A stretch of DNA of 64,000 nt from Reichenbachiella sp. GTDB taxonomy: Bacteria > Bacteroidota > Bacteroidia > Cytophagales > Cyclobacteriaceae. The position numbers were made by a program, and so were the translations under genes. The notes beneath the pieces were generated by a model, which made no database searches, was not told the origin of the DNA, and worked only from the letters and a program-made list of their open reading frames with translations. The DNA lies in contig NZ_JAWPMM010000001.1 of assembly GCF_033344935.1 (NCBI RefSeq), positions 3,747,501 to 3,811,500 of the forward strand. The letters are read 5' to 3'. The first letter of the stretch is position 1. Each line of letters starts with the position of its first letter. Of this stretch, positions 10,501 to 18,842 are shown piece by piece.

Positions 10501-10647
10501 AAGTGTTTCTCCTGTGGTGGCGGAAGAAATTTTTCCAGAAACCACCTTGTTCTGTGCCTGAACACTAAAAGAAGCAAGTGTCAGCAGCATCAGCAACATG
10601 GGCATCAGGCCTCTTAGCCCAACACTATATATTTTTATTTTATGCAT
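7540..10647 (-). CDS. SusC/RagA-family TonB-dependent outer membrane transporter
   Basis: This 1035-residue TonB-linked transporter of the SusC family imports oligosaccharides across the outer membrane. A signal peptide (ending SFSVQAQ) precedes a carboxypeptidase-regulatory-like domain (about 35-110: GKISSATTGETLPGVSVLIKG begins it). Next come the SusC box SLEEIVVVGYG and a plug domain with RGAGSNGSTSPLYIVDG and GIEVLKDAASAAIYG. The rest is a long beta-barrel ending in an aromatic residue (TLQF). It is second in the operon after a lipoprotein gene, with susD 18 bp downstream. Expression is probably driven by the hybrid two-component sensor just upstream of the operon. Confidence 0.96.
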   Translation of the reverse strand: MHKIKIYSVGLRGLMPMLLMLLTLASFSVQAQNKVVSGKISSATTGETLPGVSVLIKGTATGTVTNLDGDYKISVTSDEDVLVYSFIGMKPQEVTVGGRSTIDVSMVDDVTSLEEIVVVGYGSQKKSVLTAAISSVKAEDLANFSAGSVDQALQGRMAGVEVVPTSGSPGAGYNIKIRGAGSNGSTSPLYIVDGMRVPDINWLDPFEIEGIEVLKDAASAAIYGAEGANGVVYVTTKKGEEGPGKISYDFQFGIQNENTPLEVMNLAQYDEYNAEAGINRRADEQVPSVGTNWKDEIFDTAPQQRHALTFSGGNEDTKYMIGGYFLDQEGIVGGEDASINRYGLRFNISHQVNDWAKISSNYSFAKFERQSIQENTEFGGIVQSGIVMDPAVPVTYDNGIPPWVINHYGEQNYKTDENGNYWGISTLVDGENSNPIGKMAQIHGGFNATVFQGATAVTITPIEGLEITSRLGLISGNYYNHYWQESWFFNDRDTESARVSDTYSDYFNYQWENFASYTKKFGDHNVNILGGTSFFSTENGYMTGNGTTLLNAIPQLAYLDAVPNRIQNTNAQGNRNTNTLNSYFGRVTYNYKEKYLLSATMRADGSSVLSKDNRWGYFPSVSAGWVLSSEDFFSAGPMNFLKLRASWGQNGSLSSVTNAGAGASLATVSAGFIYADATGNFLTGAEPTQLANPNLTWETSEQTDIGLDLGFFEDRLTVSADYFWKTTKDLLVIGSPPAFVGNPAGFVNSGEVSNKGLEIELGYKEQKGDFKYDITMNFTSIKNEATFVDPNKEFEAGADVGIDWNSATAMQEGFPIWYFRGYQTNGIFQNQAEIDAYTAEVTSGYTPAPGDPVIVDTDGDGSITPSDFVQIGSPHPDFSIGTTIKLDYKGFDFKIFAQGSFGNEVIMGFNRTDRIQNNKPDFFYTDRWTGEGSTNSWFRAGVAGQAYTSDMMVFDGSFFKIRQVQLGYNLPSSILDKAGISKLRLYVSLDNFFTFTDYKGFDPEIGGSNNANSLGIDRGSYPVPKTFVTGLTLQF

Positions 10648-10681
10648 GTCTTTTAATTTTTTGATTTGAAATAGCTACCAA

Positions 10682-12052
10682 TTACTTGATCTCAATTGAA
10701 GCATCCTTGTCTCCTTCTTCCTGCTCTCCTGTTAACACAGGGAATCGCTTGATGGCAGCTGTTCCGTCTTCGTTGACATCATAGTTGCCTGCAGCATCTA
10801 CCTCTAGATAGAATAGTTTATAATTCCCTGCGCTTGCAACAAATTTCGTTGTGCCAGCACCCTCACCATCAAAATCAGCGGGTGATTCTGGTGTAAACTG
10901 AGAATTGTATGGTAACCAAATCCAGTGAACGGTAGAACCAACTTCTTCTGCAACAGTCACAACATCAACCACTCTAGGCTCATCTACAGGATCATTTTCT
11001 GTAGCCGTCAAAGTAAATGCTGTAGGTGCAGTGTTATCCACTGCTACATTAAACATGCTTGTTGCAGGATCCCAAAGGGCATCATTACTTGCTATATCAA
11101 TTACAGTAGACTGATCTAAAGTCGCTGTAAAAGAACCGTCGCCATCTGCTGTATTTGTCCAGGTAGTATACCATACTGAAGCATCATCTTCAGATTGTGA
11201 AAGCAGCAATAATGTATCCGCTCCAGCAGAACCAGCATCGTAATCAAGTGCTAACTTCATTGAATCTTTCACTGCTCTTATCGCTTCACTTGCAGAAACC
11301 ATGAATTTCACTGAACCACCTTTATTAACAACGGTAACTCCATCAGCATTTTCAAATTTGGCTAGAGGCTTTACGTTGTCTACGGCGTGAAGATCTACTC
11401 TTAGCGTATCAGTAACACCTCCGCCATAGTCGGCAGCTGCAGTCACATTCAACATGCGTCCTTGTAACTGGCCATTACCGGTTCCTCCAGTGATAGTAGC
11501 TATGAACTGTGTCATTCCACTTCCTGAGACTTCAGCAAAATTAGAAGTAATAGTACCAGCCGTGAAATCACCTTCGAATGCCAAAGTAGGTGCGGAAGCT
11601 AAAGGTCCAGCAAATGTCAGAGTAACCGTTTCGCTTCCTCCATTATTTACACTTGCATTACTAAAGGCCACTCCACCTTCTTCTAGAAGTGCAGCCTCTA
11701 CTCCATTAATAGTAATGGCTCTAGCTCCTTCTAATCCATTTCCAGAAGCATTAACTGTTGCTGTACCTACAGCACCAAAAGTAACCTCAGCTGTAAGACC
11801 ATCTGTAGCACCTAAAGTAGCATTACCAGTCACAGACCATGAAACACTTCCACCAGCCTCACTAGCCGTAAAAGTTTGAGTGGACATCGGTGTAACACCT
11901 GAAGGTCCATCTATGTAGAGCACATCGCCTACATTGTTTTGTCCTGATTCATCATCTTCGCATGCTACTGTAATGAACAGTAGCAGCGCTGATGATAAAA
12001 TCACTTTGGACAGACCGCTTAGCCTGCCCCTCATTTGTCTAAGTTTTATCAT
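10682..12052 (-). CDS. Ig-like repeat surface lipoprotein, first gene of the susCD operon
   Basis: This lipoprotein of about 456 residues is not assigned to a named family. An in-frame upstream ATG at 12115 would add 21 residues before the signal peptide. I chose 12052 because it places a normal signal (ending FITVAC before EDDESG) at the N-terminus. The mature part is rich in Gly, Ala, Thr and Ser and shows repeated Ig/PKD-like strands (SVSWSVTGNATLG, GTATVNASGNG, then FTLTATENDP). The leader AAATCAAAAAATT just before its ATG recurs before the susC ATG 34 bp downstream, suggesting a shared translation signal. Its position beside susC suggests a surface glycan-binding role like that of SusE/SusF proteins, but it precedes susC rather than following susD. 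Confidence 0.8.
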   Translation of the reverse strand: MIKLRQMRGRLSGLSKVILSSALLLFITVACEDDESGQNNVGDVLYIDGPSGVTPMSTQTFTASEAGGSVSWSVTGNATLGATDGLTAEVTFGAVGTATVNASGNGLEGARAITINGVEAALLEEGGVAFSNASVNNGGSETVTLTFAGPLASAPTLAFEGDFTAGTITSNFAEVSGSGMTQFIATITGGTGNGQLQGRMLNVTAAADYGGGVTDTLRVDLHAVDNVKPLAKFENADGVTVVNKGGSVKFMVSASEAIRAVKDSMKLALDYDAGSAGADTLLLLSQSEDDASVWYTTWTNTADGDGSFTATLDQSTVIDIASNDALWDPATSMFNVAVDNTAPTAFTLTATENDPVDEPRVVDVVTVAEEVGSTVHWIWLPYNSQFTPESPADFDGEGAGTTKFVASAGNYKLFYLEVDAAGNYDVNEDGTAAIKRFPVLTGEQEEGDKDASIEIK

Positions 12053-12200
12053 GCCTTTCAATTTTTTGATTTTAGTGAATAGTTTTAATAAAAATTGAGT
12101 CTCAAACTTCCTCAATCTATACCCTTCTTGCGTTGGGCATTTGTCACAAAGGCGGATGGTAATTATTTCAAATAGCGTTTAAACACTCTAAACAGCCATT

Positions 12201-15200
12201 TTATGATGTTTTTTCTTCGGTGTCGCTTGCGTATTCCGAAGGATTTACCCCGAACTGTTTTTTGAAGCAATCCCTGAAATACTGTAGGTCATTAAACCCT
12301 ACCTGATAGGTGATCTCCGATATAGTCAGTTGATTCTGACGAATAAGCTGTGCTGCTCTTTTTAATCTTATAGACCTAACAAACTCATTGGCAGACTGAC
12401 CAATCAAACCTTTCAGCTTTCTATATAACTGCATTCGGCTTAGTCCTAGTTCCCGACCGAGGTCGTCTACATAAAATTCTGAGTTGGATATATTGTCCTC
12501 TACGATCTTTACAGCCTTTTTAATAAAGTCTTCATCGCGGGAAGCAATCTTAACATTGGTCGGCTCTATGTTGAGTGTTTTCCTATTGACAATATTGTTT
12601 TTGATATGGTCATGAATATTAAGCACATTTCTCACACGGAGAGCCAATAGCTTAGGATTGAATGGTTTGGTGATATAATAATCTGCGCCTTTTTCAAATC
12701 CTTCCAGTGCGCTATCATTAGAGGCTTTGGCAGTAAGTAAAATCACAGGAATATGACTGGTCTTGGTGTCGTTTTTTACTTTTTTACAAACCTCGAAACC
12801 GTCCAAACCAGGCATCATAATATCTGAAATGATCAAATCAGGAATACGCTCTAATGCCAACTCAGAACCATCCATACCATTGTCAGCTTCAATGACCCGG
12901 TAATCGGGCTCCAATATTTGCTTGATATACCCTCGGATATCATTGTTATCTTCGATAACTAATATCAATGGCTGCTTTTCTTGATCCTCTAAACTTTCCA
13001 GGCTTTCAGTCAATGGCTGTGCATTGGCCTGTTGATCCGACTTGAAAAGCTCCTGATTTTCGTATTTGAATTCACTATCCACATTAGAAAAGTCCTCTGG
13101 ATTCAAATGATCTGTTCCTTTTTTGAGATGGACGATAAATACCGAACCTTCGTTCTCTTTACTTTCCAGTTCAATTTCTCCTCTGTGTAGCTCTACCAGT
13201 TCCTTAGTCAAAGAAAGGCCAATACCAGTTCCTTTGCTTTTTTTGTTCTTAGCGTCTCTTACTCTATAGTATCGATTGAAAATATATTCCATCTCATCTT
13301 CAGGAATTCCAATCCCATCGTCTTTTACTATTAGGGTCACTTTGTCTTTAGACTCCACCAACTCAAACTCTACATGTCCAAATTCAGCAGTATATTTAAA
13401 TGCATTTGACAATAAGTTGACTACAATTTTTTCTAATTTCTCTCGATCGAAAAATAATGCGATTTCCTTCTTAGGTACAGTCACTTTATAGCTGATATTC
13501 TTTCTTGCCGCAAAGGATGAAAAAGAATGGATCACAGGCTTTAGAAATTTGGTCACGTCTTGCTCTACTGCTTCCAGTCGCATTTTGCCGGATTCGAGTT
13601 TCGATAATTCGAGTAATTGATTAATCAAATTGAGTAAACTCTCAGCATTTCTAATCATCATACTTACCTGCTCTTTGATACTACTGAACTCTGCATTTTC
13701 ATACATGGCTTTCAGTGGCCCCAAAATAAGCGTGAGTGGTGAACGAAATTCGTGAGAGATATTGGCAAAGAAACTCGACTTCATTTCGTCTAGCTCCTGC
13801 ATTTTAGAAAGCTCCATGTGCTCCACATGCAACTGAGTTTGCAATCTTTCACGATTGACAATAGTCTGAATCCCCCATACCAATAACGCGGTAACAATGA
13901 CTATATATAAGGAGTACGCCCAGTAAGTATTGTACCAAGCTGGAGAAATAACAATTTCAACAGCGGCTTCATGACTGCTCCATATACCGTCGTTGTTGGT
14001 GCCTTTAACTTTAAAGACATAATACCCGGGAGGCACATTAGTATAATAGGCTTCTCTCCTATTTCCCACATTTTGCCATCCCTCATCATAATTGACCAAT
14101 TGGTAGGCATATTCATTTTTGGATGTCTGAGAAAAACTAAGTGCGGCAAATTCAAAACTGAAATCGTTTTGGTCATAATTCAGACTGATCTTTTTAGTCT
14201 TCCTGATATTCTTTTGAAGAGGAGAGTTATCACCCACTTTCACAGATTGATTGTATAGTTTAAAATCACTAAAAAATACCGGAGGCTCATAGGTATTCTT
14301 TTTGATTTGGTCTGGTTTGAATCGATTGAAGCCGTCTACACCTCCGAATAACATTTCACCAGAGCTTAGTGTATAACTTGAATTTTTAAAAAACTCCATG
14401 CCTTGCAATCCATCCGCTTTGGTATAGTTCTGAACTTCGCCGGATTCCGTATTGTATTTCGAAAGTCCTCTATTTGAACTCACCCAAATGTTCTTTTCTT
14501 CGTCCTGCTCTATCCCATAGATCACCTCGTTTGGCAACCCTTGCTTCTTTCCAATTTTTGTAAACTCTTCTGATTTGGGGTTTAATTGATCCAGCCCCGA
14601 GAAAGTACCTACCCATATTATACCGTCATCATCCTGCATCAAGGAAATCACTGTATTACTAGAAATTCCCTTTTCATTCTTTTCATCAACCATATATCGT
14701 TTGAAACTGTATTGCCCATTCGTCTCAAACATTTGATTCAATCCCCCTCCTTCAGTACCAATCCAAAGTGTACCATTTCTATCTTCCAAAAGAGCTCGTA
14801 CATAGTTAGAGCTAATACTATGTGGGTTATCAGGGTCATGGTTAAAACCAATGAAAGACCGATCTACCGGGTCGTAGGCAAACAGCCCATCCCTAAAAGC
14901 ACTGAACCAAATCCTTCCCTTCTTGTCTTCATGTATGGCAAATACATTTTCGAACCCTCGACTCTCATTTAGTGGGTGCGCCAAATCAAATTTCTCAAAC
15001 TTGTCCGATCCTTTTCTTTTTAGGTTGATTCCTCCATCCCAAGTTCCGATCCATAGATTCTCGTTGCTATCAAGTAGTAAAGAAAGGATAGCGTCCTTAG
15101 AAATGGGATTCGCTTTATTTTTGGTGGTATAGGACTTAAAAGTGTTCTTTTTTACATTCCAATAATTGAGTCCTCCTCCATCGGTGCCAACCCACACATT

Positions 15201-16352
15201 GTATAATTTGTCTTCCACAAAACAGCTCACTGCATTGTTGCTCAAAGAATTAGAAAAATGTGGATTATGTTGAAAGTGTTCAAACTTGCTTGCATTCCTA
15301 TCTATTTTAAAAATCCCTTTGTTAAACGTTCCTACCCATATTATACCAGTATTATCCTGGTAAAGACTCCAAATCGAGTTGTTTTGCAAGGAGTACTCTC
15401 GTCGAGGATCAAACGTGTACAATATGGAATTTCCGGTCTCAAGGCTAACCACATTCAACCCCCCATTTTCTGTGCCTATCCAAAGCTGATTATTGTCGTC
15501 TTCTAAGATGGAAAGTATAACTCTTGTACCTGTCTTTCCTAATTCATTATCCAGTTGTTGGTGGTGAAACATGAATCTTCCGGTTTCATGGTAAACCAAT
15601 TTGTCCAAGCCACCATGAGTACCTAGCCATATATCACCATTCTTGGTCTTATATAACTTTCTAATAATGTTGGAAGCTATCGACTCCGGTTTGTCCTTGT
15701 CATGCTTGTATACAATAAACCGTTGGCTATTTGGGTCAAACAGGTTTATTCCTCCTCCCCAGGTGGATATCCATAAGTTTCCAACATTATCCTTAACAAT
15801 ACCTGTAATATGATTGGCTGAAATACTGAAAGGGTCATCCAGATTTTTTTGATAGGATTTTATCTCACCTGTGGTCCTATTATAATAGTGTAGGCCATAC
15901 TTTTCTGTGCCAAACCACAAATTTTTAAATTCATCCTCTAAAAATGTTTTGACACTAGCCTTCCTCAAATATTCCGGCATGCCTTTGACTTTAAACTTTC
16001 GGAAAGAATCGAGATCTTCATCATAAAGACAGATACCCCCCCCCATGGTACCCACCCAAAGTTGATTATCAGAATCTTCATATACCAAGCGGATATAGTC
16101 ATTGCTAAGACTTGTACTGTCGAACTCATCGTATTCGTAGGTGATCATATTGACTCCGTCGTAACGGTTCAACCCATTTCGTGTACCTATCCACAAAAAA
16201 CCATTATGATCCTGAACGATAGAAGCCACTGTGTTTTGTGACAACTCCTGTTTTATAGAAATGAATTTGCTTCCTCTATTTTGTGCCAAACAAGCAAAGC
16301 TGTGCCAAACAAGCACCCAGACTAGTAACTTATATATTCTCATACCGCTCAC
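12201..16352 (-). CDS. Hybrid two-component system sensor/regulator (HTCS), AraC output
   Basis: This 1383-residue one-protein two-component regulator typical of Bacteroidota glycan loci has a signal-like N-terminus. It then has about 14 Reg_prop propeller blades (repeated LWIGTxxGGL motifs, residues 30-690), a Y_Y_Y domain (700-770) and a transmembrane helix near 815-835. A histidine kinase follows, with the phospho-accepting His in FFANISHEFRSP at about residue 866, plus an ATPase with NAFKYT and GTGIGLSL. A receiver domain has its phospho-Asp in DLIISDIMMPG at about 1177. A C-terminal AraC helix-turn-helix pair spans about 1265-1375. It probably senses a glucan breakdown product in the periplasm and activates the susCD operon downstream and perhaps the divergent GH3-symporter genes. 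A start at codon 4 is equally possible. Confidence 0.95.
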   Translation of the reverse strand: MSGMRIYKLLVWVLVWHSFACLAQNRGSKFISIKQELSQNTVASIVQDHNGFLWIGTRNGLNRYDGVNMITYEYDEFDSTSLSNDYIRLVYEDSDNQLWVGTMGGGICLYDEDLDSFRKFKVKGMPEYLRKASVKTFLEDEFKNLWFGTEKYGLHYYNRTTGEIKSYQKNLDDPFSISANHITGIVKDNVGNLWISTWGGGINLFDPNSQRFIVYKHDKDKPESIASNIIRKLYKTKNGDIWLGTHGGLDKLVYHETGRFMFHHQQLDNELGKTGTRVILSILEDDNNQLWIGTENGGLNVVSLETGNSILYTFDPRREYSLQNNSIWSLYQDNTGIIWVGTFNKGIFKIDRNASKFEHFQHNPHFSNSLSNNAVSCFVEDKLYNVWVGTDGGGLNYWNVKKNTFKSYTTKNKANPISKDAILSLLLDSNENLWIGTWDGGINLKRKGSDKFEKFDLAHPLNESRGFENVFAIHEDKKGRIWFSAFRDGLFAYDPVDRSFIGFNHDPDNPHSISSNYVRALLEDRNGTLWIGTEGGGLNQMFETNGQYSFKRYMVDEKNEKGISSNTVISLMQDDDGIIWVGTFSGLDQLNPKSEEFTKIGKKQGLPNEVIYGIEQDEEKNIWVSSNRGLSKYNTESGEVQNYTKADGLQGMEFFKNSSYTLSSGEMLFGGVDGFNRFKPDQIKKNTYEPPVFFSDFKLYNQSVKVGDNSPLQKNIRKTKKISLNYDQNDFSFEFAALSFSQTSKNEYAYQLVNYDEGWQNVGNRREAYYTNVPPGYYVFKVKGTNNDGIWSSHEAAVEIVISPAWYNTYWAYSLYIVIVTALLVWGIQTIVNRERLQTQLHVEHMELSKMQELDEMKSSFFANISHEFRSPLTLILGPLKAMYENAEFSSIKEQVSMMIRNAESLLNLINQLLELSKLESGKMRLEAVEQDVTKFLKPVIHSFSSFAARKNISYKVTVPKKEIALFFDREKLEKIVVNLLSNAFKYTAEFGHVEFELVESKDKVTLIVKDDGIGIPEDEMEYIFNRYYRVRDAKNKKSKGTGIGLSLTKELVELHRGEIELESKENEGSVFIVHLKKGTDHLNPEDFSNVDSEFKYENQELFKSDQQANAQPLTESLESLEDQEKQPLILVIEDNNDIRGYIKQILEPDYRVIEADNGMDGSELALERIPDLIISDIMMPGLDGFEVCKKVKNDTKTSHIPVILLTAKASNDSALEGFEKGADYYITKPFNPKLLALRVRNVLNIHDHIKNNIVNRKTLNIEPTNVKIASRDEDFIKKAVKIVEDNISNSEFYVDDLGRELGLSRMQLYRKLKGLIGQSANEFVRSIRLKRAAQLIRQNQLTISEITYQVGFNDLQYFRDCFKKQFGVNPSEYASDTEEKTS

Positions 16353-16511
16353 ATTAATAAGTGTAAATATTTCAATAAAATTTTACACCAGCCTACCCCT
16401 GATACAATTACCCATGCTCATTGATAGATATGCCTAGCGATCTAGGGGATAAATAAATGAGTTTTGTATAGTGACTCATTTCATCACTTTTTAATTACAT
16501 ATTTCGAATCA
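16353..16511. promoter_or_regulatory. Divergent region between HTCS and GH3 genes
   Basis: This 159-bp gap holds three short dyads: GTGTAAA/TTTACAC arms at 16361-16388, CCTAG-CGAT-CTAGG near 16434-16447, and ATGAGT/ACTCAT arms near 16457-16480. They are candidate operators for the divergent promoters. No clear TAnnTTTG box was found. Confidence 0.35.
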
Positions 16512-18773
16512 ATGAAGCTTATTCAATATAAAAAATATATCGCTGCTATTCTAGCACTTGGCATTATTTACGCTTGCAAGCCAACTAAAGAAACAAGCAG
16601 CCAAAAAGACTCTCAAGTCCTGGAGCTCATGAGCAAGATGTCTGTCGAGCAGAAAGTCGGGCAAATGACTCAGATCACGCTTGGTAAATTTCATGAAGAT
16701 GGTGAGTTGAAAATAGACCTACTGAGAGAAGCCATTATCGATAAAAACGTAGGATCGATTTTGAATACAAATGGCAGCCCATTGACAGTTACACAATGGC
16801 ACGAACTCCTGACTGCGATCCAAGACATCGCAACAAAAGAAACAGAACTGAAGATTCCTATCCTTTATGGGATTGACGCCATCCATGGTACCTCCTATAC
16901 GAAAGGCTCTACGCTATTCCCTCATAATATCGGTATGGCTGCTGCTAGAAATGCTGATTTGGTAGCCGAATCTGCCAAAATCACAGGAATGGAAGTTCGA
17001 GCTTCAGGTATCCGCTGGAACTTTGACCCTACGTTGGGTATTGGTCGTCAGCCTTTGTGGTCAAGATTTGAGGAGACTTTTGGCGAAGATGTATATCTGA
17101 CTTCAACACTTGGCGGATCAGCCATCAAAGCCTACGAAGAAGACGGATTGAAAAACATTACGGCGGTAGCCAGCTGTATGAAGCACTTTATTGGCTACTC
17201 CACCCCACAAAGTGGTAAAGACCGAACACCAGCTTACATCCCAGATATTCAGTTGAGAGAATATTACTTACCTCCATTCGAGGCAGCTGTAGCCAATGGT
17301 ACTTCCACTGTGATGATCAACTCCGGAGAAGTGAACGGCGTACCAGTGCATGCCAGCAAATATTACCTCCAAGACATTTTAAGAGGAGAACTTGGTTTCG
17401 AAGGACTGGCTGTATCTGACTGGGAAGACATTATCCGATTGCATATTCGTCATCAAGTGGCTGCGACACCAAAAGAAGCCGTGAAACTAGCCGTGAATGC
17501 CGGTGTAGACATGAGCATGGTGCCATTGGATTACTCGTTTTACAACTATCTGATAGAGTTAGTAAACGAAGGTGAAGTAAGCCAAGAGCGACTGGATGAG
17601 GCCGTATACAGAATCTTGAAACTCAAATTCGACCTTGGGCTATTCGACAATTCCTATCCTGAAGAAGCGGCCATTGCCAACTTTGGTAAAGCGGAATATG
17701 CAGAAGTCGCATTGAATGCTGCCCTGGAATCAATCACACTGCTCAAAAACGAAGACAACATTTTGCCTTTGAGCAAAAACGCTAAAGTACTACTAACTGG
17801 ACCTGGCGCGAACAATATAGGTGCGCTACACGGCTCATGGTCATATACTTGGCAAGGAGATGCAGAAGCAGCTTACAATGAAGGCACCCTCACGTTGAAG
17901 GATGCGATGATCGAAAAAATTGGAGTGAGCAACGTCATCACCAATGCAGTGGCCGATTACAACGATGCGACCAACACCAATGCCACTTTCGTGAAAAATA
18001 ATGCTTCGAAAGCTGATGTGATTGTATTGGCCATAGGCGAAAAAGCTTATGCGGAGTCTCCGGGAGGCATCGATGATTTAACCCTGGACGAGAATCAGCT
18101 ACAGCTTGTAGAAGCAGCCGTAACTACCGGCAAACCTGTCGTATTACTATTGGCACAAGGTCGCCCTCGCGTGATTTCATCCATTGAGCCAGGCGTAAAG
18201 GGTGTATTGAACCTCTATAGACCTGCCAGCCAAGGTGCTATAGCTACTATGGAGATCTTGTTTGGTGATTACAATCCAAATGGTCGTTTGCCATTTACCT
18301 ATCCAAAAAATACAGGTGATATCGTGCTTTACGATCGCAAGCACTCTGAGAACTACAAAGAATCTGAACCAGATACTTATGGTTTGGGTGGGTTCTCACC
18401 ACAGTGGGCTTTTGGTCATGGCTTGAGTTATACCACATTTAGCTACAGCGATTTGAAGCTAGATCAAAATACAATCAATACCAATGGAACGATCAACGCT
18501 ACTGTGACTGTAAGCAACACAGGAGATAAAGATGGCAAGGTTGCAGTAGAACTATATGTAACCGATCTATATGCTTCTGTAACTCCAGGAGAGAAAAGAT
18601 TAAAGAAATTTAAGAAGGTAGAGATCAAGTCAGGGACTTCTACACAAGTAGATTTTCAACTAGCTGTGGCTGATCTATCATTCATCAATCAGAATAGCGA
18701 GAGAGTGACTGAAGAAGGTGAATTCACCTTGATGATCGGAGATCAGCAAGAAAATTTCTTTTATAAGAAATAA
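16512..18773 (+). CDS. GH3 beta-glucosidase lipoprotein (BglX/exoglucanase type)
   Basis: This is a glycoside hydrolase family 3 enzyme of about 753 residues that removes glucose from the ends of beta-glucan oligosaccharides. The start at 16512 is preferred over an in-frame ATG 48 bp upstream because it gives a proper lipoprotein signal (IIYAC, Cys22). The TIM-barrel domain contains PILYGIDAIHG and the nucleophile Asp in GLAVSDWED at about residue 303. The second alpha/beta domain starts near 410 (ALESITLLKNE) and carries GEKAYAESPGG. A fibronectin-III-like domain closes the protein (GHGLSYTTF and KRLKKFKKVE). It is divergent from the HTCS gene and followed after 69 bp by a sugar symporter, so it probably supplies glucose to that symporter from the periplasm. 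Confidence 0.94.
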   Translation: MKLIQYKKYIAAILALGIIYACKPTKETSSQKDSQVLELMSKMSVEQKVGQMTQITLGKFHEDGELKIDLLREAIIDKNVGSILNTNGSPLTVTQWHELLTAIQDIATKETELKIPILYGIDAIHGTSYTKGSTLFPHNIGMAAARNADLVAESAKITGMEVRASGIRWNFDPTLGIGRQPLWSRFEETFGEDVYLTSTLGGSAIKAYEEDGLKNITAVASCMKHFIGYSTPQSGKDRTPAYIPDIQLREYYLPPFEAAVANGTSTVMINSGEVNGVPVHASKYYLQDILRGELGFEGLAVSDWEDIIRLHIRHQVAATPKEAVKLAVNAGVDMSMVPLDYSFYNYLIELVNEGEVSQERLDEAVYRILKLKFDLGLFDNSYPEEAAIANFGKAEYAEVALNAALESITLLKNEDNILPLSKNAKVLLTGPGANNIGALHGSWSYTWQGDAEAAYNEGTLTLKDAMIEKIGVSNVITNAVADYNDATNTNATFVKNNASKADVIVLAIGEKAYAESPGGIDDLTLDENQLQLVEAAVTTGKPVVLLLAQGRPRVISSIEPGVKGVLNLYRPASQGAIATMEILFGDYNPNGRLPFTYPKNTGDIVLYDRKHSENYKESEPDTYGLGGFSPQWAFGHGLSYTTFSYSDLKLDQNTINTNGTINATVTVSNTGDKDGKVAVELYVTDLYASVTPGEKRLKKFKKVEIKSGTSTQVDFQLAVADLSFINQNSERVTEEGEFTLMIGDQQENFFYKK

Positions 18774-18797
18774 AGGTCTTTATACCGTTCACGGTGT

Positions 18798-18827
18798 CGC
18801 CTCGAGAGGGGCGGCATCTATTTTTTA
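18798..18827 (+). terminator. Tetraloop hairpin and T run between GH3 and symporter
   Basis: A 6-bp G/C-rich stem with a GAGA tetraloop (18798-18813) is followed by GCATCTATTTTTT. It looks like a weak intrinsic terminator or attenuator, so the symporter could be expressed below the GH3 gene. Confidence 0.6.
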
Positions 18828-18842
18828 TACCCGATAACCCAA

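Noticed and set aside
11454-11879. 141-codon open frame antisense to the Ig-like lipoprotein
   Set aside because: Its Pro/Ala/Val-rich translation mirrors the Gly/Thr/Ala-rich sense strand; no signal or domain.
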